Shown: positions 12,430 to 23,680, numbered from the stretch's first letter. The stretch: 64,000 nt of DNA from Tupaia tana (GCA_026018925.1 JAKSZU010000006.1:190599449-190663448), one strand, 5' to 3'. Program-made: numbers and translations. The notes: generated by a model not told the origin, from the letters alone.

Positions 12430-12830
12430 GTCTTCAGATAGTTCATAGAAATGTATATTTTGAAAAACTATGCGTGGACGGGACCAGCAGTTAGTGTAAT
12501 GGCTATGTCATTGGACTCCCACGTAGTGAACCGTGATTCGAGTCCCAGACCCGGTGGCTTAAACTCACACTGGGTGCATGTGCGTGCATGCCCAAGATCC
12601 TGAGAGGAGAATGGAGGATAAAGGGTTGTAGCATGGCCATCCCCCCTGGGGGGTGATTTCTCACTTTCTGTCTCTCTGTCTCTCTCTGTCTGTCTGGCGA
12701 GCGCACGCGCCCTATAGCAAAAACCTCTCCAAGGGAAAAACAAAAAACAAAACTATGCATGGATTTCAAAAAGTTTTGCAACAAGATAAGCTAGTACCTT
12801 AGTTCCATTTTCCATGGATTTTTTAAAGTC
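12430..12830. mobile_element. Palindromic MITE-like element, copy 1, split by a SINE
   Basis: The left arm CTTCAGATAGTTCATAGAAATG and right arm CATTTTCCATGGATTTTTTAAAG are imperfect inverted repeats. A SINE (12,479-12,748) occupies the middle. A second copy of the same element, in opposite orientation, lies at 59,725-60,108. The look is that of a nonautonomous DNA transposon; the family is not identified. Confidence 0.65.
12479..12748 (+). mobile_element. tRNA-derived SINE, long form, with target duplication
   Basis: Near full length. Target duplication AAAACTATGCGTGGA (12,464-12,478) and AAAACTATGCATGGA (12,749-12,763), one mismatch. It interrupts the palindromic element described around it. 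Confidence 0.96.
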
Positions 12831-12878
12831 CCCTGGCATTATGATATTATATTCTGTAGCGCTTTACACAAGATTTTT

Positions 12879-13126
12879 GTTTTTTAGAAGTTTTTGCCAT
12901 GGTTGCATGAGTTCTGCAGAAAGAGACAGTGAGAAGGAAAATGAGAAATAACCCCTCGGGTGATTGAGGCCACACCTCCATCCCTTCTCCTCCATTCTCC
13001 CCCTGGGATTTTAGGCATGCATGCACATGACCCTGCAATTTTCAAGCCACTGGGTACAGGACTCAAATCACAGTTGGCCACGTGGGCATCAAACAACGTA
13101 AACACTACACCATCTGCTTGGCCCCC
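12879..13126 (-). mobile_element. tRNA-derived SINE, long form, older
   Basis: Reverse copy from AGAAGTTTTTGCCATGG to CATCTGCTTGGCCCC with the CTTCTCCTCCATTCTCC core. Diverged head. Confidence 0.88.
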
Positions 13127-13228
13127 TCAGAAGATATTTTTATTTTTGATATCTTAATTGATCGTAGCATGGTCATCAGAAAAGAAATATTATATTTTAC
13201 AAGTTTACAAGTAAGAAAACTGAAGTTG

Positions 13229-13460
13229 AGGGCCAGCTGGGGCATAGTGGTTGAGGTGACTAGGCAGCACATGACTGTCTACACAGTGTGAGCCCCAAAT
13301 CTGGCAGGTTGGGGAACACTCCACGCCTGTTTGTGTGCACGCCCAAACTCCTGAGAGGAGAATAGAGAAGGGACTGCGGCTTAGCCATCCCTTCTAGGAG
13401 GTTGCTTTCTCAATTTTTCTCTGGCAAGCGCACATGGCCTATTGCAAAGAAAAAGAAAGC
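13229..13460 (+). mobile_element. tRNA-derived SINE, long form, older
   Basis: GGGCCAGCTGGGGCATAGTGGTTGAGG head, CCTGAGAGGAGAATAGAGAAGG core and CATGGCCTATTGCAAAGAAAAAG end. Confidence 0.88.
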
Positions 13461-13977
13461 TGAGGTTGAGAGTCATAAAGAATTATTTAATGCTTACTAA
13501 AAACAAAATCAGAGCCAAATTAGAATCAAAGATGATTTTAGAGATGGGAATAAACATAAATGCTCTCTATTTCAAATCTCTCATTATGTAAACAAGGAGT
13601 ATGAGACTCAGAGATAAACAGATATGTATTTGCATGGAGTAGAACCAAGATATGCTTGGTTGACTATGTTAATAAATCACTTAGAGTATATTTTCAGTTG
13701 ACATATAAAATAGGGCAAAATAAAAATCTACAGACTAAAACTGTCCTTTGAATTTATCCAAGCAAGCTCTTATTTCATTGCTAAGAATTCAGAGTCCAGA
13801 AGAGAATAAATGAATTTCCAAACTTGACAATTTATAGGGTTGGAACACAATTCTCCTGATGAGGTATTTTTTTTTAATTATATAATTTCATATGCTCAGT
13901 CTATTTGCAAGCATTTAAATGCCTATAGTTCAAATACCACCTCTACTTCATAGTTTAAGAGAAATAAAATGTTATTA
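13461..13977. other. Intergenic, no gene seen
   Basis: AT-rich sequence without a recognisable element; 13,560-13,660 may be a remnant of an ancient MIR or L2. Confidence 0.5.
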
Positions 13978-14213
13978 TTTTTTTTTAAAGAGACATTTTT
14001 GCTATAGGTCACACGTACTCACTGGAGACACAAAGAGAGATAGAGAGAAAGTGAGAAGCCATTCTCTCCTCAGGGGGGATGGCTATGCCATAACCCCTTC
14101 CCCTCCATTCATGTGTGCCTGCTATGAGCTTCATGCTGTCAGATCTGGGACTCAAACTGTGGTCGACCATGTGGACATACAGCTCCTTACTCACTATGCC
14201 ATCTTCTGGCCTC
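13978..14213 (-). mobile_element. tRNA-derived SINE, long form, older
   Basis: T-run, TTTTTGCTATAGGTCACACG, GA-rich part, partly deleted core, ending CATCTTCTGGCCTC. Confidence 0.87.
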
Positions 14214-14244
14214 CAAATAAAATAGTTTTAACTCAAAGTCAAGA

Positions 14245-14398
14245 AATTTTATTCATGGAATATAATATGATGATTTGATAGATGTATACAATGTGGAATG
14301 GTTAGGTTAAGCTAACTAACATATGTATCAACTTGTTTTCTACCACTTTTATATTTAGACATATAATATCAACCAGTTATTTTGAAATTATAATTTGT
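14245..14398 (-). mobile_element. L1 3' UTR fragment
   Basis: The order of motifs (TACAATGTGGAATGGTTAGG, GTTAAGCTAACTAACATATG) resembles the reverse complement of an old mammalian L1 3' UTR. It may continue beyond the next SINE. Confidence 0.45.
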
Positions 14399-14630
14399 TG
14401 GGACCAGCAGGTGGCTGGACTCCCACATGGTCAACTGTGGTTCGAGTCCTGGACCCAAAAACGAAACTCATACCAGGCGTGTGTGTGCATGTGCCCAAAA
14501 TCCTGAGAGGAGAATGAATGAGAAGGGACTGCATCATGGCCTTCCCCTCTGGGAAGTGATTTCTCACTTTCTGTCTTTCTCTGTCTCTCCAGCAAGTGAA
14601 TGTGTCCTATAGCAAAAAATCTCAAATTTT
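14399..14630 (+). mobile_element. tRNA-derived SINE, long form with shortened head
   Basis: GGGACCAGCAGGTGGCTGGACTCC: about 20 bases between A box and CTGGACTCC are missing. B box GGTTCGAGTCC is intact. The core and CT part are normal. Confidence 0.9.
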
Positions 14631-14749
14631 TTTAAAATTTGTCAATTAAAATAACATGAACTTTTAAAAATGAAATTTTATACACTCATAAGCACTAGCA
14701 AAATTTTTCTTCTAAAAAACAATGTCTTATAAATATGTGTAGAGTATTT

Positions 14750-14984
14750 TTAAAGAGGTTTATGGCATAGAGCATGTGAGCTCTCCAGAGAGACAGTGAG
14801 GTTAAAATTAGAAATCACCACCTAGGGGAGATGGCTATGCTGTAATCTCTTCTCCTCCATTTTCCTCCCATGGGCATGCACACACGTGTCCAGCATGATT
14901 TTTCAAGCCACCTCTCTGGGACTCAAGCTGTGGTTTGCCATGTGGGAGTCCAGCTACATAACCGCTGCACCATCCATTGGCCTC
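14750..14984 (-). mobile_element. tRNA-derived SINE, long form, older
   Basis: AAGAGGTTTATGGCATAGAGC to CATCCATTGGCCTC, with GA part and core; diverged. Confidence 0.86.
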
Positions 14985-15105
14985 TAAATATGTGTAGTGT
15001 TCTTACTAGAAATTTACTCTTCACATTTTAACGTGTCAAACACTAATCATTTTAAAATTCAGAGCTCTCTTAATAAATATAGAATGGATATAGAAAGAAA
15101 AGCTG

Positions 15106-15379
15106 AAGAGCCAGCAGGTGACATAATGGTTAAGGCATTGGACCCCTACATGACCTACTGCAGTTCGAGGGCAGGACTTAGAGGCCTGAAACTCATGCAG
15201 GACCCATGTCCATGCATGCCCAATATTCTGCGAGGAGACTGGAGGAGAAGGAATTGTAGCATGGTCACCCCCTCAGGCTGAGGTGATTTTTCGCTTTCTC
15301 TCTGTCCATCTCTCTCTGACTCTATGGGGAGCACACACACCCTATAGCAAAAAATCTTACCCCCCCCCAAAAAAAAAGA
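15106..15379 (+). mobile_element. tRNA-derived SINE, long form, older subfamily
   Basis: GAGCCAGCAGGTGACATAATGGTTAAGG head, core GAGGAGACTGGAGGAGAAGG, CT part, then C-run and A tail. Confidence 0.9.
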
Positions 15380-15663
15380 AAGTTGATACCACCTATTATC
15401 AGTCAGGATATTAGCCAGTACTTCAGTTAATTCCAGCTGAGTGGATTCTTCTATTGAGAATGGGTAATAAGGATGTTGAAAGAACAAAAAAAGTAGAATA
15501 TGAGATGACAGTATTTGTTTAGGGAGAAATAATGTAAACATTCTTTAATTCAGAGTTCTTTAAAAAAAATAGATTCTTACAACTTTTGACTAAAACATCA
15601 CTGATTTTCTTCTACTCTTAAGGATTTACTTCTTGTCTTGAGTTGCTGATAGGTTCATGTATT
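15380..15663. other. Intergenic, unique sequence
   Basis: No element recognised apart from the left target duplication of the next SINE at 15,651-15,663. Confidence 0.5.
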
Positions 15664-15923
15664 TATTTTTTGGAGAGGTTTTTCCTATAGGGTGCGTGCA
15701 CTTGCCAGACAGACAGAGAGAGACAGAGAGACAGAAAGCGAGAAATCACCCCCCAGGGGGGATGGCCACGCCACAATCCCTTCTCCTCCATTCTCCTCGC
15801 GGGATCTTGGGCACGCACGCACACGCGCCCGGCGTGAGTTTTAAGCTACCGGGTCTGGGACGCAAACCACGGTTGACTACATGGGAGTTCAGCGACATAG
15901 CCATTACGCTAACTGCTGGTCCC
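15664..15923 (-). mobile_element. tRNA-derived SINE, long form, young type, with target duplication
   Basis: GGAGAGGTTTTTCCTATAGGG to AACTGCTGGTCCC, with many CpG kept. Target duplication AGGTTCATGTATT (15,651) and AGGTTCTTGTATT (15,924), one mismatch in 13. Confidence 0.97.
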
Positions 15924-16345
15924 AGGTTCTTGTATTAATGTACCTACTATTTGAATAGAATCCTAACCTGTTCCCTGGCTTTAAGCTTTAAGCAAAGCTC
16001 TCTTAGCATTTTTTATTTGGATTTATTAAAGCTAAAACTGCCTTTCTTTAAATTAAAAAATGTATTTAAGAATACCTATTTAACGACTGCGGTAAGCTAA
16101 ATAGCATCAGTGAGGTGGTACCTTACAGTATACCCATTCTACTCAGAATTTCATGCCTAAAGTCAAGCATGTGTTCACAGATATGTATATATCAGCTGAA
16201 CTTGCTATTGAAAGTAGTTAGATTAATTAAGATATTTTGTGAATCAATAAAATGTGTGTTTGAAGGATTAAAAAGCAACTGTAGACACCAGGGGCAGTGT
16301 GGGAGGAGGGTGGGAAATGGCAGAGGGTGAGAAATAGGAGGAAAA

Positions 16346-16366
16346 AATATATATATACATATCTAT

Positions 16367-16417
<51 letters not shown>

Positions 16418-16420
16418 ACA
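16346..16420. repeat. (TA)n(CA)n(TA)n compound microsatellite
   Basis: ATATAT, ACACAC (about 16 units) and ATATAT in series. Confidence 0.95.
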
Positions 16421-16529
16421 AGAAATAAAAAATATTTGTCAATAATAACATGTATGATTAAGCCACTATACAGTGTATTCTGAATGGGAAACCATACTGT
16501 GTATGCTGTGATGATGCTCAGTGAATGAA

Positions 16530-16533
16530 TGGA

Positions 16534-16562
<29 letters not shown>
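16530..16562. repeat. (AAAT)n microsatellite
   Basis: About seven AAAT units. Confidence 0.9.
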
Positions 16563-16564
<2 letters not shown>

Positions 16565-16607
16565 ATTACAAAGGACAATCAGTTTTTGGTTTAAAATCCT
16601 GAGGATT

Positions 16608-16874
16608 AGGCCAGTTCTTGGTCTGATTTAAGGCAGCTGGACCCCACATGAGCCACCGCATGCTTCAAGCATTGGACCTGGAAGCTTGAGAAACATGCCA
16701 GGCGTATGTGTACCCAAAATCCTGAAAGGAGGGAGAAATACGGGTGACAATGACATGACCATGACCCACGTGAGGTCCTTTCTTGCTTTTTCTCTCTCTT
16801 TCTTTCTCTGTCTGTTTCTCTCTGGTGAACTCACATGCTCTCTGGAAAATTAAAAACAAACAAACCAAAAAATT
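16608..16874 (+). mobile_element. tRNA-derived SINE, long form, older
   Basis: AGGCCAGTTCTTGGTCTGATTTAAGGCAGCTGGACCCC head, CCTGAAAGGAGGGAGAAA core, CT part and CTCTCTGGAAAATTAAAA end. Confidence 0.85.
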
Positions 16875-17039
16875 TTAAAAATGAGTCTTGCTTCAAGTAC
16901 TAACATCAAAAATTAAAACCTTATGTCTGATTTTCTTCTTTGAAATGCATTATATGAGTGGGGATTCAAAGTGAGAATCTGAATAAAATCTTGTGTAATG
17001 AGAAATGCTGATGATTTTTGACAGAAGGCTAAATAATAG

Positions 17040-17250
17040 TTCAATTATTCATTTTAAGAAGCTACAAAAAGAAAGGGACTCAAGGGGGAAAAAGAGAGAA
17101 GCAAAACATATAAGGGACACAAAAATGGAAAATTCTCTATTGATATGGTTTATGGTAACTTCTTTAACTGGTAATAGTGTATTCATGCTGGGAAAATTCA
17201 TTTTAGAAACTAATGATATACAGTGATTGAATTTATAAAAAAATAACTAA
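17040..17250 (+). mobile_element. L1 3' end fragment (family shared with 23.7 and 27.8 kb)
   Basis: Motifs GGGACACAAAAATGG, GTATTCATGCTGGGAAAATTCA and TACAGTGATTGAATTTATAAAA match in order the copies at 23,870-24,000 (+) and 27,590-27,690 (-). Confidence 0.6.
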
Positions 17251-17299
17251 TGAATGAGTTTTTTTAAAAGATACAGAGAGAATCTTAACTAATGAATTA

Positions 17300-17585
17300 A
17301 CTATTTTTTTTTCTTTTTTTTAGCTCTGCAATAGGATGTATTTGCTCACAGGAGAGAGACAGAGGAAAAGTGAGAAAGCATCTGCAAATGGAAGGAACAC
17401 ATCACAATCCCTTCTTCTCCATTCTCCTTTTGGAATTTTGCACACGTGCACACATACAGACACACACACACCACACACATACACACACAACCAGCCTTTT
17501 TTTCAAGCCACTAAGTCTGGGATTCAAACTGCACAGTCAACCATGAGGGATCCAGCTGCCTTAACCACCATCCCACTTTCTGGCC
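17300..17585 (-). mobile_element. tRNA-derived SINE, long form, older, with CA expansion
   Basis: T-run, AGCTCTGCAATAGGATG, GA part, CTTCTTCTCCATTCTCC core, a CA-rich insertion at 17,450-17,490, and end ACTTTCTGGCCC. Confidence 0.88.
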
Positions 17586-18086
17586 CAAATCATTATTTCT
17601 TCCCATGACTGTTTGGTTCATGTTTACCAGACATATTGACTTGGAGCTGATTTGTTTTTTATCACATGACAAGAGTTTTGGGGCATCAGGAATATGCAAG
17701 GAACTAAATTAAAAGTCCATTATTTAAAGATAAGAAGCCACAGTTCTAACTTTCAAAATCTCAAATCAAATGGTTGAAAACTACAATGATATAAAATATC
17801 ATTTCTTGAATTGTAGCGTATGTAAAATACAGTGGTGATATGGAGGCTAGGAGGAAGAAATTAAATCTGTCAATGATGATTTAGGAAAATCATCGTAACT
17901 CTGAGGAGTAGGTATTATTATTGCCATTTCATAGACGTGGACAGAAATAATGGTTTATAACTATGAAAAAATTTTTATGTCACCCTTGTAAATGTTTCTT
18001 TATTGTTAGTTAACCAGTATTAAGTGGATTTAGCTCTTAATTCTTTAAAAACTTCTTAAAGATCATGTGAATGTTATCTGAACTGT
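17586..18086. other. Intergenic, possible MIR remnant
   Basis: 17,885-17,950 (GTAGGTATTATTATTGCCATTTCATAGACG) resembles the reverse of a MIR. The rest is unassigned. Confidence 0.4.
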
Positions 18087-18440
18087 GTTATGGACTGGAT
18101 TGTGTCCCTCCCAAAACTCTAATGTTGAAGCCCTAATTATATGTGGAGACAAGAACGTTGGGGTGGTAAATAAGGTTAAACGAGGTCAGAAGGGTGGAAC
18201 TCTTCTCCATATAAGAAGAGGAGGAGACACCAGAATTGTCTCTCTGTCACAACTCATGAGTACACAGATACATGGCAGTCGTCTAAAAGCCAGTAAGAGA
18301 GCCCTCACTAGAAACGTAATTTTCAAAAGCACTTTGGCTGTGACTTCCAGTCTCTAGAACTGTGAGAATAAACTGCATAGTGGGCTATGTGAGATCCAGT
18401 CACCTTAAATCCTGCTGGCTCTTAATATTACACTTCTCAT
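18087..18440 (+). mobile_element. MaLR-type LTR (MLT1-like), solo and old
   Basis: It starts TGTTATGGACTGGATTGTGTCCC, then CTAATGTTGAAGCCCTAA, AATAAGGTTAAACGAGGTCA and a CTTATAAG-like block CCATATAAGAAGAGGAGGAG, and ends CTCTAGAACTGTGAGAATAAA. This order matches mammalian MLT1 LTRs as I know them. No internal retroviral genes are adjacent, so it is a solo LTR relic. The forward open frame inside it is not a gene. Confidence 0.85.
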
Positions 18441-18534
18441 TCTAAAAATCTAACCTAATGGAATATTACAACTGCTTACTAGATCCACGTTTGTATTACT
18501 GTGCGCAACAGTAAAATATAAACTGTCTGGCAAC

Positions 18535-18705
18535 CACTTATTTGTCAGGCATTTTCCTTAATACTTACAAGAGACTCTGCATGAAGCTCATTTTTAAATC
18601 GTCGTTTTATGAAAATAGAAACTGGGTAAAGGTTAGTAAAATAACTTTCTTTAGGTCACACGTCTAAGTGGCAGAACAGAAATTTAGTCATGCTCTTAAC
18701 ACTTA
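18535..18705 (-). mobile_element. MIR fragment
   Basis: GTCAGGCATTTTCC, ATGAAAATAGAAACTGGG, TAGGTCACACG and GTCATGCTCTTAAC follow the reverse MIR order. Confidence 0.65.
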
Positions 18706-18826
18706 AAATTGACTGCCTCTTGTATAAAGACATATTTTAAATGTATTTTAATAGGATGATATTTAATAAATAATAGATTCCAGTTATAGACAATTCAATA
18801 TGAGCATTTAAAAGAATAGGGTAGCA

Positions 18827-19062
18827 AGCTAGTCACTGGTGTGGTAAAGGCAGCTGAATCCCATATGGTGAACTATGTGGTTCGAGTCCCAAATCCACTA
18901 ACTTAAAATAACATGCCAGGCATGTGTGTCCACAATCCTAAGAAGAGAATGAAGAAGGGATTGTAGTGTGGCCATTCCCCTAGTTGGGGGTGATTTCTCA
19001 ATATTCTGTCTCTCTCTTTCTGGCAAATGCACACATCCTATAAGAAGAAAAAAAAAAAAACC
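18827..19062 (+). mobile_element. tRNA-derived SINE, long form, older
   Basis: GCTAGTCACTGGTGTGGTAAAGGCAGCTGAATCCC head, B box GGTTCGAGTCC, short core, CT part and A tail. Confidence 0.86.
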
Positions 19063-19615
19063 TAATTCCACAAAGTGATAGTGATTATTTTGCTCCAAGT
19101 GAAACTACAATATCAAGGGTTACTAACTAAGATGCCTTGGGGTGCTAGCAGGTGAAGTTAATAAATATAGTGCCCTGGATAGCTCTAGCAGACTAGCAGA
19201 CTGCCCCTATGTGTAACGTGGATTTATTATTTCTGGAGTATTTGACTTTTATTTCCAGAAGAATTTTTAAAATTTTATATTAAAAAAATGTAAAATCTTG
19301 CTATATTTAATGGATGACAAAAATTACATTTTTTGAAATGCTGAAACCAAATATATTATGCAGATCACCCATTGTGTTCTAGATTGAGATTAATAATAGA
19401 ATAATAATAAATTAAGGCAGTTGTTCCATGACACTTGACAACTTGACTGAAACATGATTGGCTGCATTATCATTTCTAAAGAAGTAATGTTTTTGTCAAA
19501 AAGATGCTTGCCATTAACTAAAGCATAGAAAACTGGAGAAGAATTACATGTTTAGGCAATCTCAGTGTGAATATACATTGCTCATTCCAAGATCAATATA
19601 TCAGAAGCTGATATA
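19063..19615. other. Intergenic, unassigned
   Basis: AT-rich, no recognised element. Confidence 0.5.
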
Positions 19616-19617
19616 GT

Positions 19618-19826
19618 GGCTTCTGAATATGCCTATAGCTGAAGTGTTGAGAGCTTGGAATCTTGAGCCAGATTTCATGTGTTTGAATCCCAGCTCTAAC
19701 ACTTATTAGCTACTCAAACTCTCTGTGCCTCTGTACTTCTAGAAGAGATATAATTGGACATAGTTGAGAAGCTGTGAGAAAGTAATGGCTCAATAAATAA
19801 TAGCCGTTATTACTGTTATTACTATG
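19618..19826 (+). mobile_element. MIR
   Basis: GAGAGCTTGGAATCTTGAGCCAG, TTTGAATCCCAGCTCTAACACTTATTAGCT, CTCTCTGTGCCTC and CTCAATAAATAATAG follow the full MIR order. Confidence 0.9.
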
Positions 19827-20009
19827 GAGACAAGGCATTAGATTGCAAGAGCCTTGTGCCAGAAAATAGTCTCATCATTTAACAGTCTTTGTGCTGACTT
19901 CATTCTCACAAATCAATTCCTGATTATTGTAGTCTTGGCCCGAGGGTGTGAGAGCAGACACTGTGTAGTTAGAGATCTTAGAATAAATTAAGAAATTGCT
20001 ATACTTAAA

Positions 20010-21725
20010 TTATTTTTAATTAACAAGTAAAATGACGTGCATTTACTGGGTACAACATATTGTTTGAAGTTTATATACATTATGGAAAGATGAAATGGAG
20101 CTAAAAATTGTATGCGCAATCTTGCGTGTGTAATTTTCATTGGGAGAACGCTTTAGATTTACTCTCAGCATTTTTTAAGATATCAATATATTGTTAACTG
20201 TAATCATCATGTTATACAGTAGATTTCTACAACATATTGCTCCCATCTATCTGAAATTTTGTATATTTTGACCATCTCTACAACACCGCATACCCTAACA
20301 GCCATCTCGGCCCTGGTAACCAACATTCTTTCTACTTCTATGAGCTCAACTTTCTTAGATTTCTCATAGGAGTGAAATAATGTGGTCTTAAGACTTTTGA
20401 TGCCTGGCTCATTTTACTTAACATAATGTCCTCTAGGCTCACCCATGTTGTCACAAATGGCAGAATAGCCTTGTTTTTATAGCTTAACAAAACTCCATTG
20501 TGTATGTACCACATTTTCTTTATCCATTCATCCACTGATGGACACAGGCTGATTCCATATCTTGACTATGGTGTATAATATTGCAATAAACATGGAAATG
20601 CAGACATTGCTTAGACATACTGATTTTATTTTCTTTGGATATGTAATAAAAATTACTGGATCACATGATAATTTTATTTCAATTTTTTGAGGAATTTCCG
20701 TACTGTTTCCCATAAGGGCTATACTAATTTAAATTTCCACTGACAGTGCACAAGTGTTCCTTTTTCTCCACAGCTTAGGTAACACTTACATTTTGGCTTT
20801 TTGATAATAATAACTACAATGATATGAGATTATATCCTATAGTGGTTTTGATTTGCATTTCCTTAACAATTAGTGATCCTGAACATTTTTCATGTATCTA
20901 TTGGCTATTTGTATGTCTTATTTTCTTTAATGTTTATTTAGATTTTAAAATTTGTTTATTTATTTCTTCCATGAGCAAGAGAGACAAAGAACAACAAAAG
21001 AGAGCACAAGAAAGAAAGAGATCAGCCCACTACAGGGGCATGATCCTGCAATCTCTTCCTAGCTCTCAGCAAGCCCTAGATTATGGACACCCTATCCCCA
21101 CCATATTCAGGGAGGTCTTTGGACGTGAATAAAGAATGATCTATGTGACTTGCCTCATGGAACATTATATTTTACCACTGCACAACTATCGGACTCCCAC
21201 CCCAACCCATTTTAAAATTAGATTGTTTTCCTGCTATTAGATTGTGTTTCATATAAAGTTTGGCTATTAACCACTTATAACATGCATGGATTGCAAATTT
21301 GTTCTTTCCTTCTGCAGGTTGTCTTTCACTCTGCTTCATCCTTCACTGTGCAGAAGCCTCTTAGTTTAGTATAATCCCATTCGTATATTTTTGCTCCTGT
21401 TGTTTGCTTCTATCTGCTTTTGCATTGTTGTCTGCTTTCTATACATGAAACTACTAACTAATCAATGTCTAAGAACTTTCCCCTGCTTCCTTCTAGTAGT
21501 TTTACATCTTATAGTCAAGTCTTTGGTCCAGTCTGCATTGATTTTTTTGCAGATAATGTGAGAAAAGGGTCTAATTTTGTTCTTCTGCATATGTATTTCC
21601 AGTTTTCCCAGCACTCTTTATTGATGAGACTGTCCTTCAGCAGGTTGTTGTATGCCTTGGTATCTTTGTCAAAAATGAATTGTCTCTAAATCCATAGATT
21701 TATTTATTATTAATGATGAAAAGTT
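20010..21725 (-). mobile_element. L1 3' part (3' UTR and end of ORF2), reverse
   Basis: The 3' UTR is read as the complement (ATTTTACTTAACATAATGTCCTC; TTTATCCATTCATCCACTGATGGACA). The end of ORF2 is at 21,230-21,720 (complement gives the LDPFLTLS-like segment with stops). An older SINE lies inside (20,940-21,210). Coding capacity is destroyed; it is an old relic. Confidence 0.88.
20940..21210 (-). mobile_element. Old tRNA-derived SINE relative inside L1
   Basis: TTTATTTATTTCTTCC then AAGAGAGACAAAG, ATGATCCTGCAATCTCTTCC and a tRNA-like end. It resembles the copy at 28,427-28,655 in opposite orientation. Confidence 0.55.
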
Positions 21726-21727
21726 GA

Positions 21728-21862
21728 ACACTTTTCCTCTAAGATCATGAATAAGACACAGTTACCCATTCTCACCACTTCTAATCAACATCGCACTGGA
21801 AGTTCTAGCCAGAGCACTAGGGCAAGAGAAGAATCAAATGGCATCCCAATTAGGAAGAATAT
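21728..21862 (+). mobile_element. Inverted L1 ORF2 piece
   Basis: CACAGTTACCCATTCTCACCACTTC and ACTGGAAGTTCTAGCCAGAGCAC are sense-strand L1 ORF2 (reverse transcriptase domain, VLEVLARA region). It is opposite in orientation to the L1 pieces on both sides. Confidence 0.85.
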
Positions 21863-21939
21863 TCTCTTTTTGCATTTGCTGTGAACTTGGCACCTACTGT
21901 CTTTTTTTGTTGTTGTTCAGATAATTTCCCTCTATACCT

Positions 21940-21987
21940 AATTTTTAAAAAGTCATTTATTAGCAAAGAAAGAGACATATCCAACAG

Positions 21988-22029
<42 letters not shown>

Positions 22030-22185
22030 CACAGCACAATCCTCCCCCTGACTTCAAGTTATGGGTGCCCCCACAGACATGCCTAGGGTGTTCAAGTTAA
22101 CCAAGAACCAATTCTGGGACCTTTTTATATTGCTCTAGTTATACACAGCGCTATCTGTGTCTGTACCACCATGACCAACCATATG
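21940..22185 (-). mobile_element. Old SINE-like element with long T tract
   Basis: A 40-base T-run (21,990-22,029) is followed by CACAGCACAATCCTCCCCC and a degenerate tRNA-like end near CACCATGACCAACC. The assignment to the tRNA SINE group is tentative. Confidence 0.5.
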
Positions 22186-22189
22186 TACT

Positions 22190-22880
22190 TAACTTATTGA
22201 GACGTTTTTATCCTGGGAGGATGTTAAATTTTGTCATATCTTTCTGCATCTGGTTGGGATGAACATGTAAGTTTTGTCTTTCATTCTGTTAAAATGACTT
22301 ATCATATTGGTTGATTGCCTAATTGCACTATGTTTGCACCCTTGGGATACATCCCACTTATAATCATGAATGATCCGTTAACTGTGGTATTAAATTTGAT
22401 TTGTAAGTATTTGGTTGAGTTTTTTTTTTTTTTAATCTAAACTCACCAGGGATATTAGCCTATAATTTTCTTTCATTAATGTACTTTTCTTGCTACAGTA
22501 TCAAAGTAATGATAGCCTCATAGAAATGAGTTTGGAAGTATTTCTTTCTCTTCAATTTTTTGAAGTTTTGAGCAGAATTGGTATTGGTTCTATAAATATT
22601 TGGTATAATTCAGCAGTGAAATTATCCTGTCTCAGGCTTTTCTTTGAGGGGAGGCATTTATTACTGATTCAATCTACTTACTTGTTACTGGTATGTTCAG
22701 ATTTTAAATGTCTTCATGATTTAGTCTTGGTAGGTTGGCTATGTCTAAGAATTTGTCCATTTCTTTTAATGTACTATTGTTCATAATAATTTCTTAAGAT
22801 TCTTTCCATTTTTGCAGTATGACTTTTAATATCTTCTGTTTTCTTTCTTATTTTACCTACTTATTTTTGAGTCTAGTCAA
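22190..22880 (-). mobile_element. L1 ORF2 fragment (reverse transcriptase region)
   Basis: The complement of TCTTTCATTCTGTTAAAATG and GGATACATCCCACTTATAATCATGAATGATCC encodes the IPRVQ...NRMKDKN-type region of ORF2, broken by stops. Confidence 0.85.
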
Positions 22881-23009
22881 AGAAGGAGCAATGAGAAATA
22901 AAATATTGACATAGGTCCTACAGAAAATAAAGAGCTAATAAATAACTATTATTAGTGAATGTATGTCAATAAGTCACTTGCTTCAGTAAATATCTTATTG
23001 ACTTTTCTT

Positions 23010-23268
23010 TTGGGAGAGGTTTTTTTTTTTTGCTATATGGCACGTGCCCTAACCAGAAAGACAGAGACAGAGAGACAGAAAGTGAGAAATCATCCCCCAG
23101 GAGGGATGGCCATGCTGCAATCCCTTCTCCTCCCTTCTCTTCTTGGGATCTCGGGCATGCACACACATGCGCCCAGCATGAGTTTAAGCCACTGGGTCCA
23201 GGACTCAAATCGCAGTCAACTACATGGGAGTCCAGCAACATAGCCGTTCAGCCATCTGCTGGTCCCAG
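23010..23268 (-). mobile_element. tRNA-derived SINE, long form
   Basis: GGGAGAGGTTTTTTTTTTTTGCTATATGG to CATCTGCTGGTCCC. Diverged flanking repeats (ATCTTATTGACTTTTC / ATCTCATTGGCTTTTA) may be its target duplication. Confidence 0.94.
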
Positions 23269-23680
23269 GATCTCATTGGCTTTTAAATGCATAAATATGG
23301 CCCATCTGGACAATCCTTTTCTGAATATGAAAGAGGGATGAATCACTTGTCACATCATTTTATGAGGCTAGACTAATTTTAATACAAAATTAGTTCATTA
23401 TATTTCAAAAATGGTAACTATAAAACATTATGTCTCATGACAAAATAGTCAAAAATCTGTAACAAAGTACTATTAAATGTGTTCCATACTGTGTGTGTAT
23501 AGGAGAATAAGAAAAGACATAGCAGGGTTTATCCAGGCAGCATACTGTTGGTTTAACATTTTAAGAAAATCATCCACAAAAATAAATTACATTAATAAAA
23601 AGAAAGGACAAAATGCTTTCCTCTCTCTGTTTATCTCTGTATTTATGGCTAGCATACATGCCTTCTATAATTAAAAAAAA
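23269..23680. other. Intergenic, unassigned
   Basis: No element recognised. 23,615-23,690 may be the CT end and A tail of a truncated SINE. Confidence 0.45.

Larger units (their letters stand above)
15937..16600. other. Intergenic with TA/CA and AAAT simple repeats
   Basis: 16,270-16,345 resembles part of the L1 3' UTR family also seen at 23,770 (+) and 27,780 (-). It runs into alternating TA and CA (16,346-16,420). A (AAAT)n tract lies at 16,530-16,562. Confidence 0.5.

Noticed and set aside
18085-18357. 90-residue forward open frame
   Set aside because: It lies entirely within the MaLR-type LTR.
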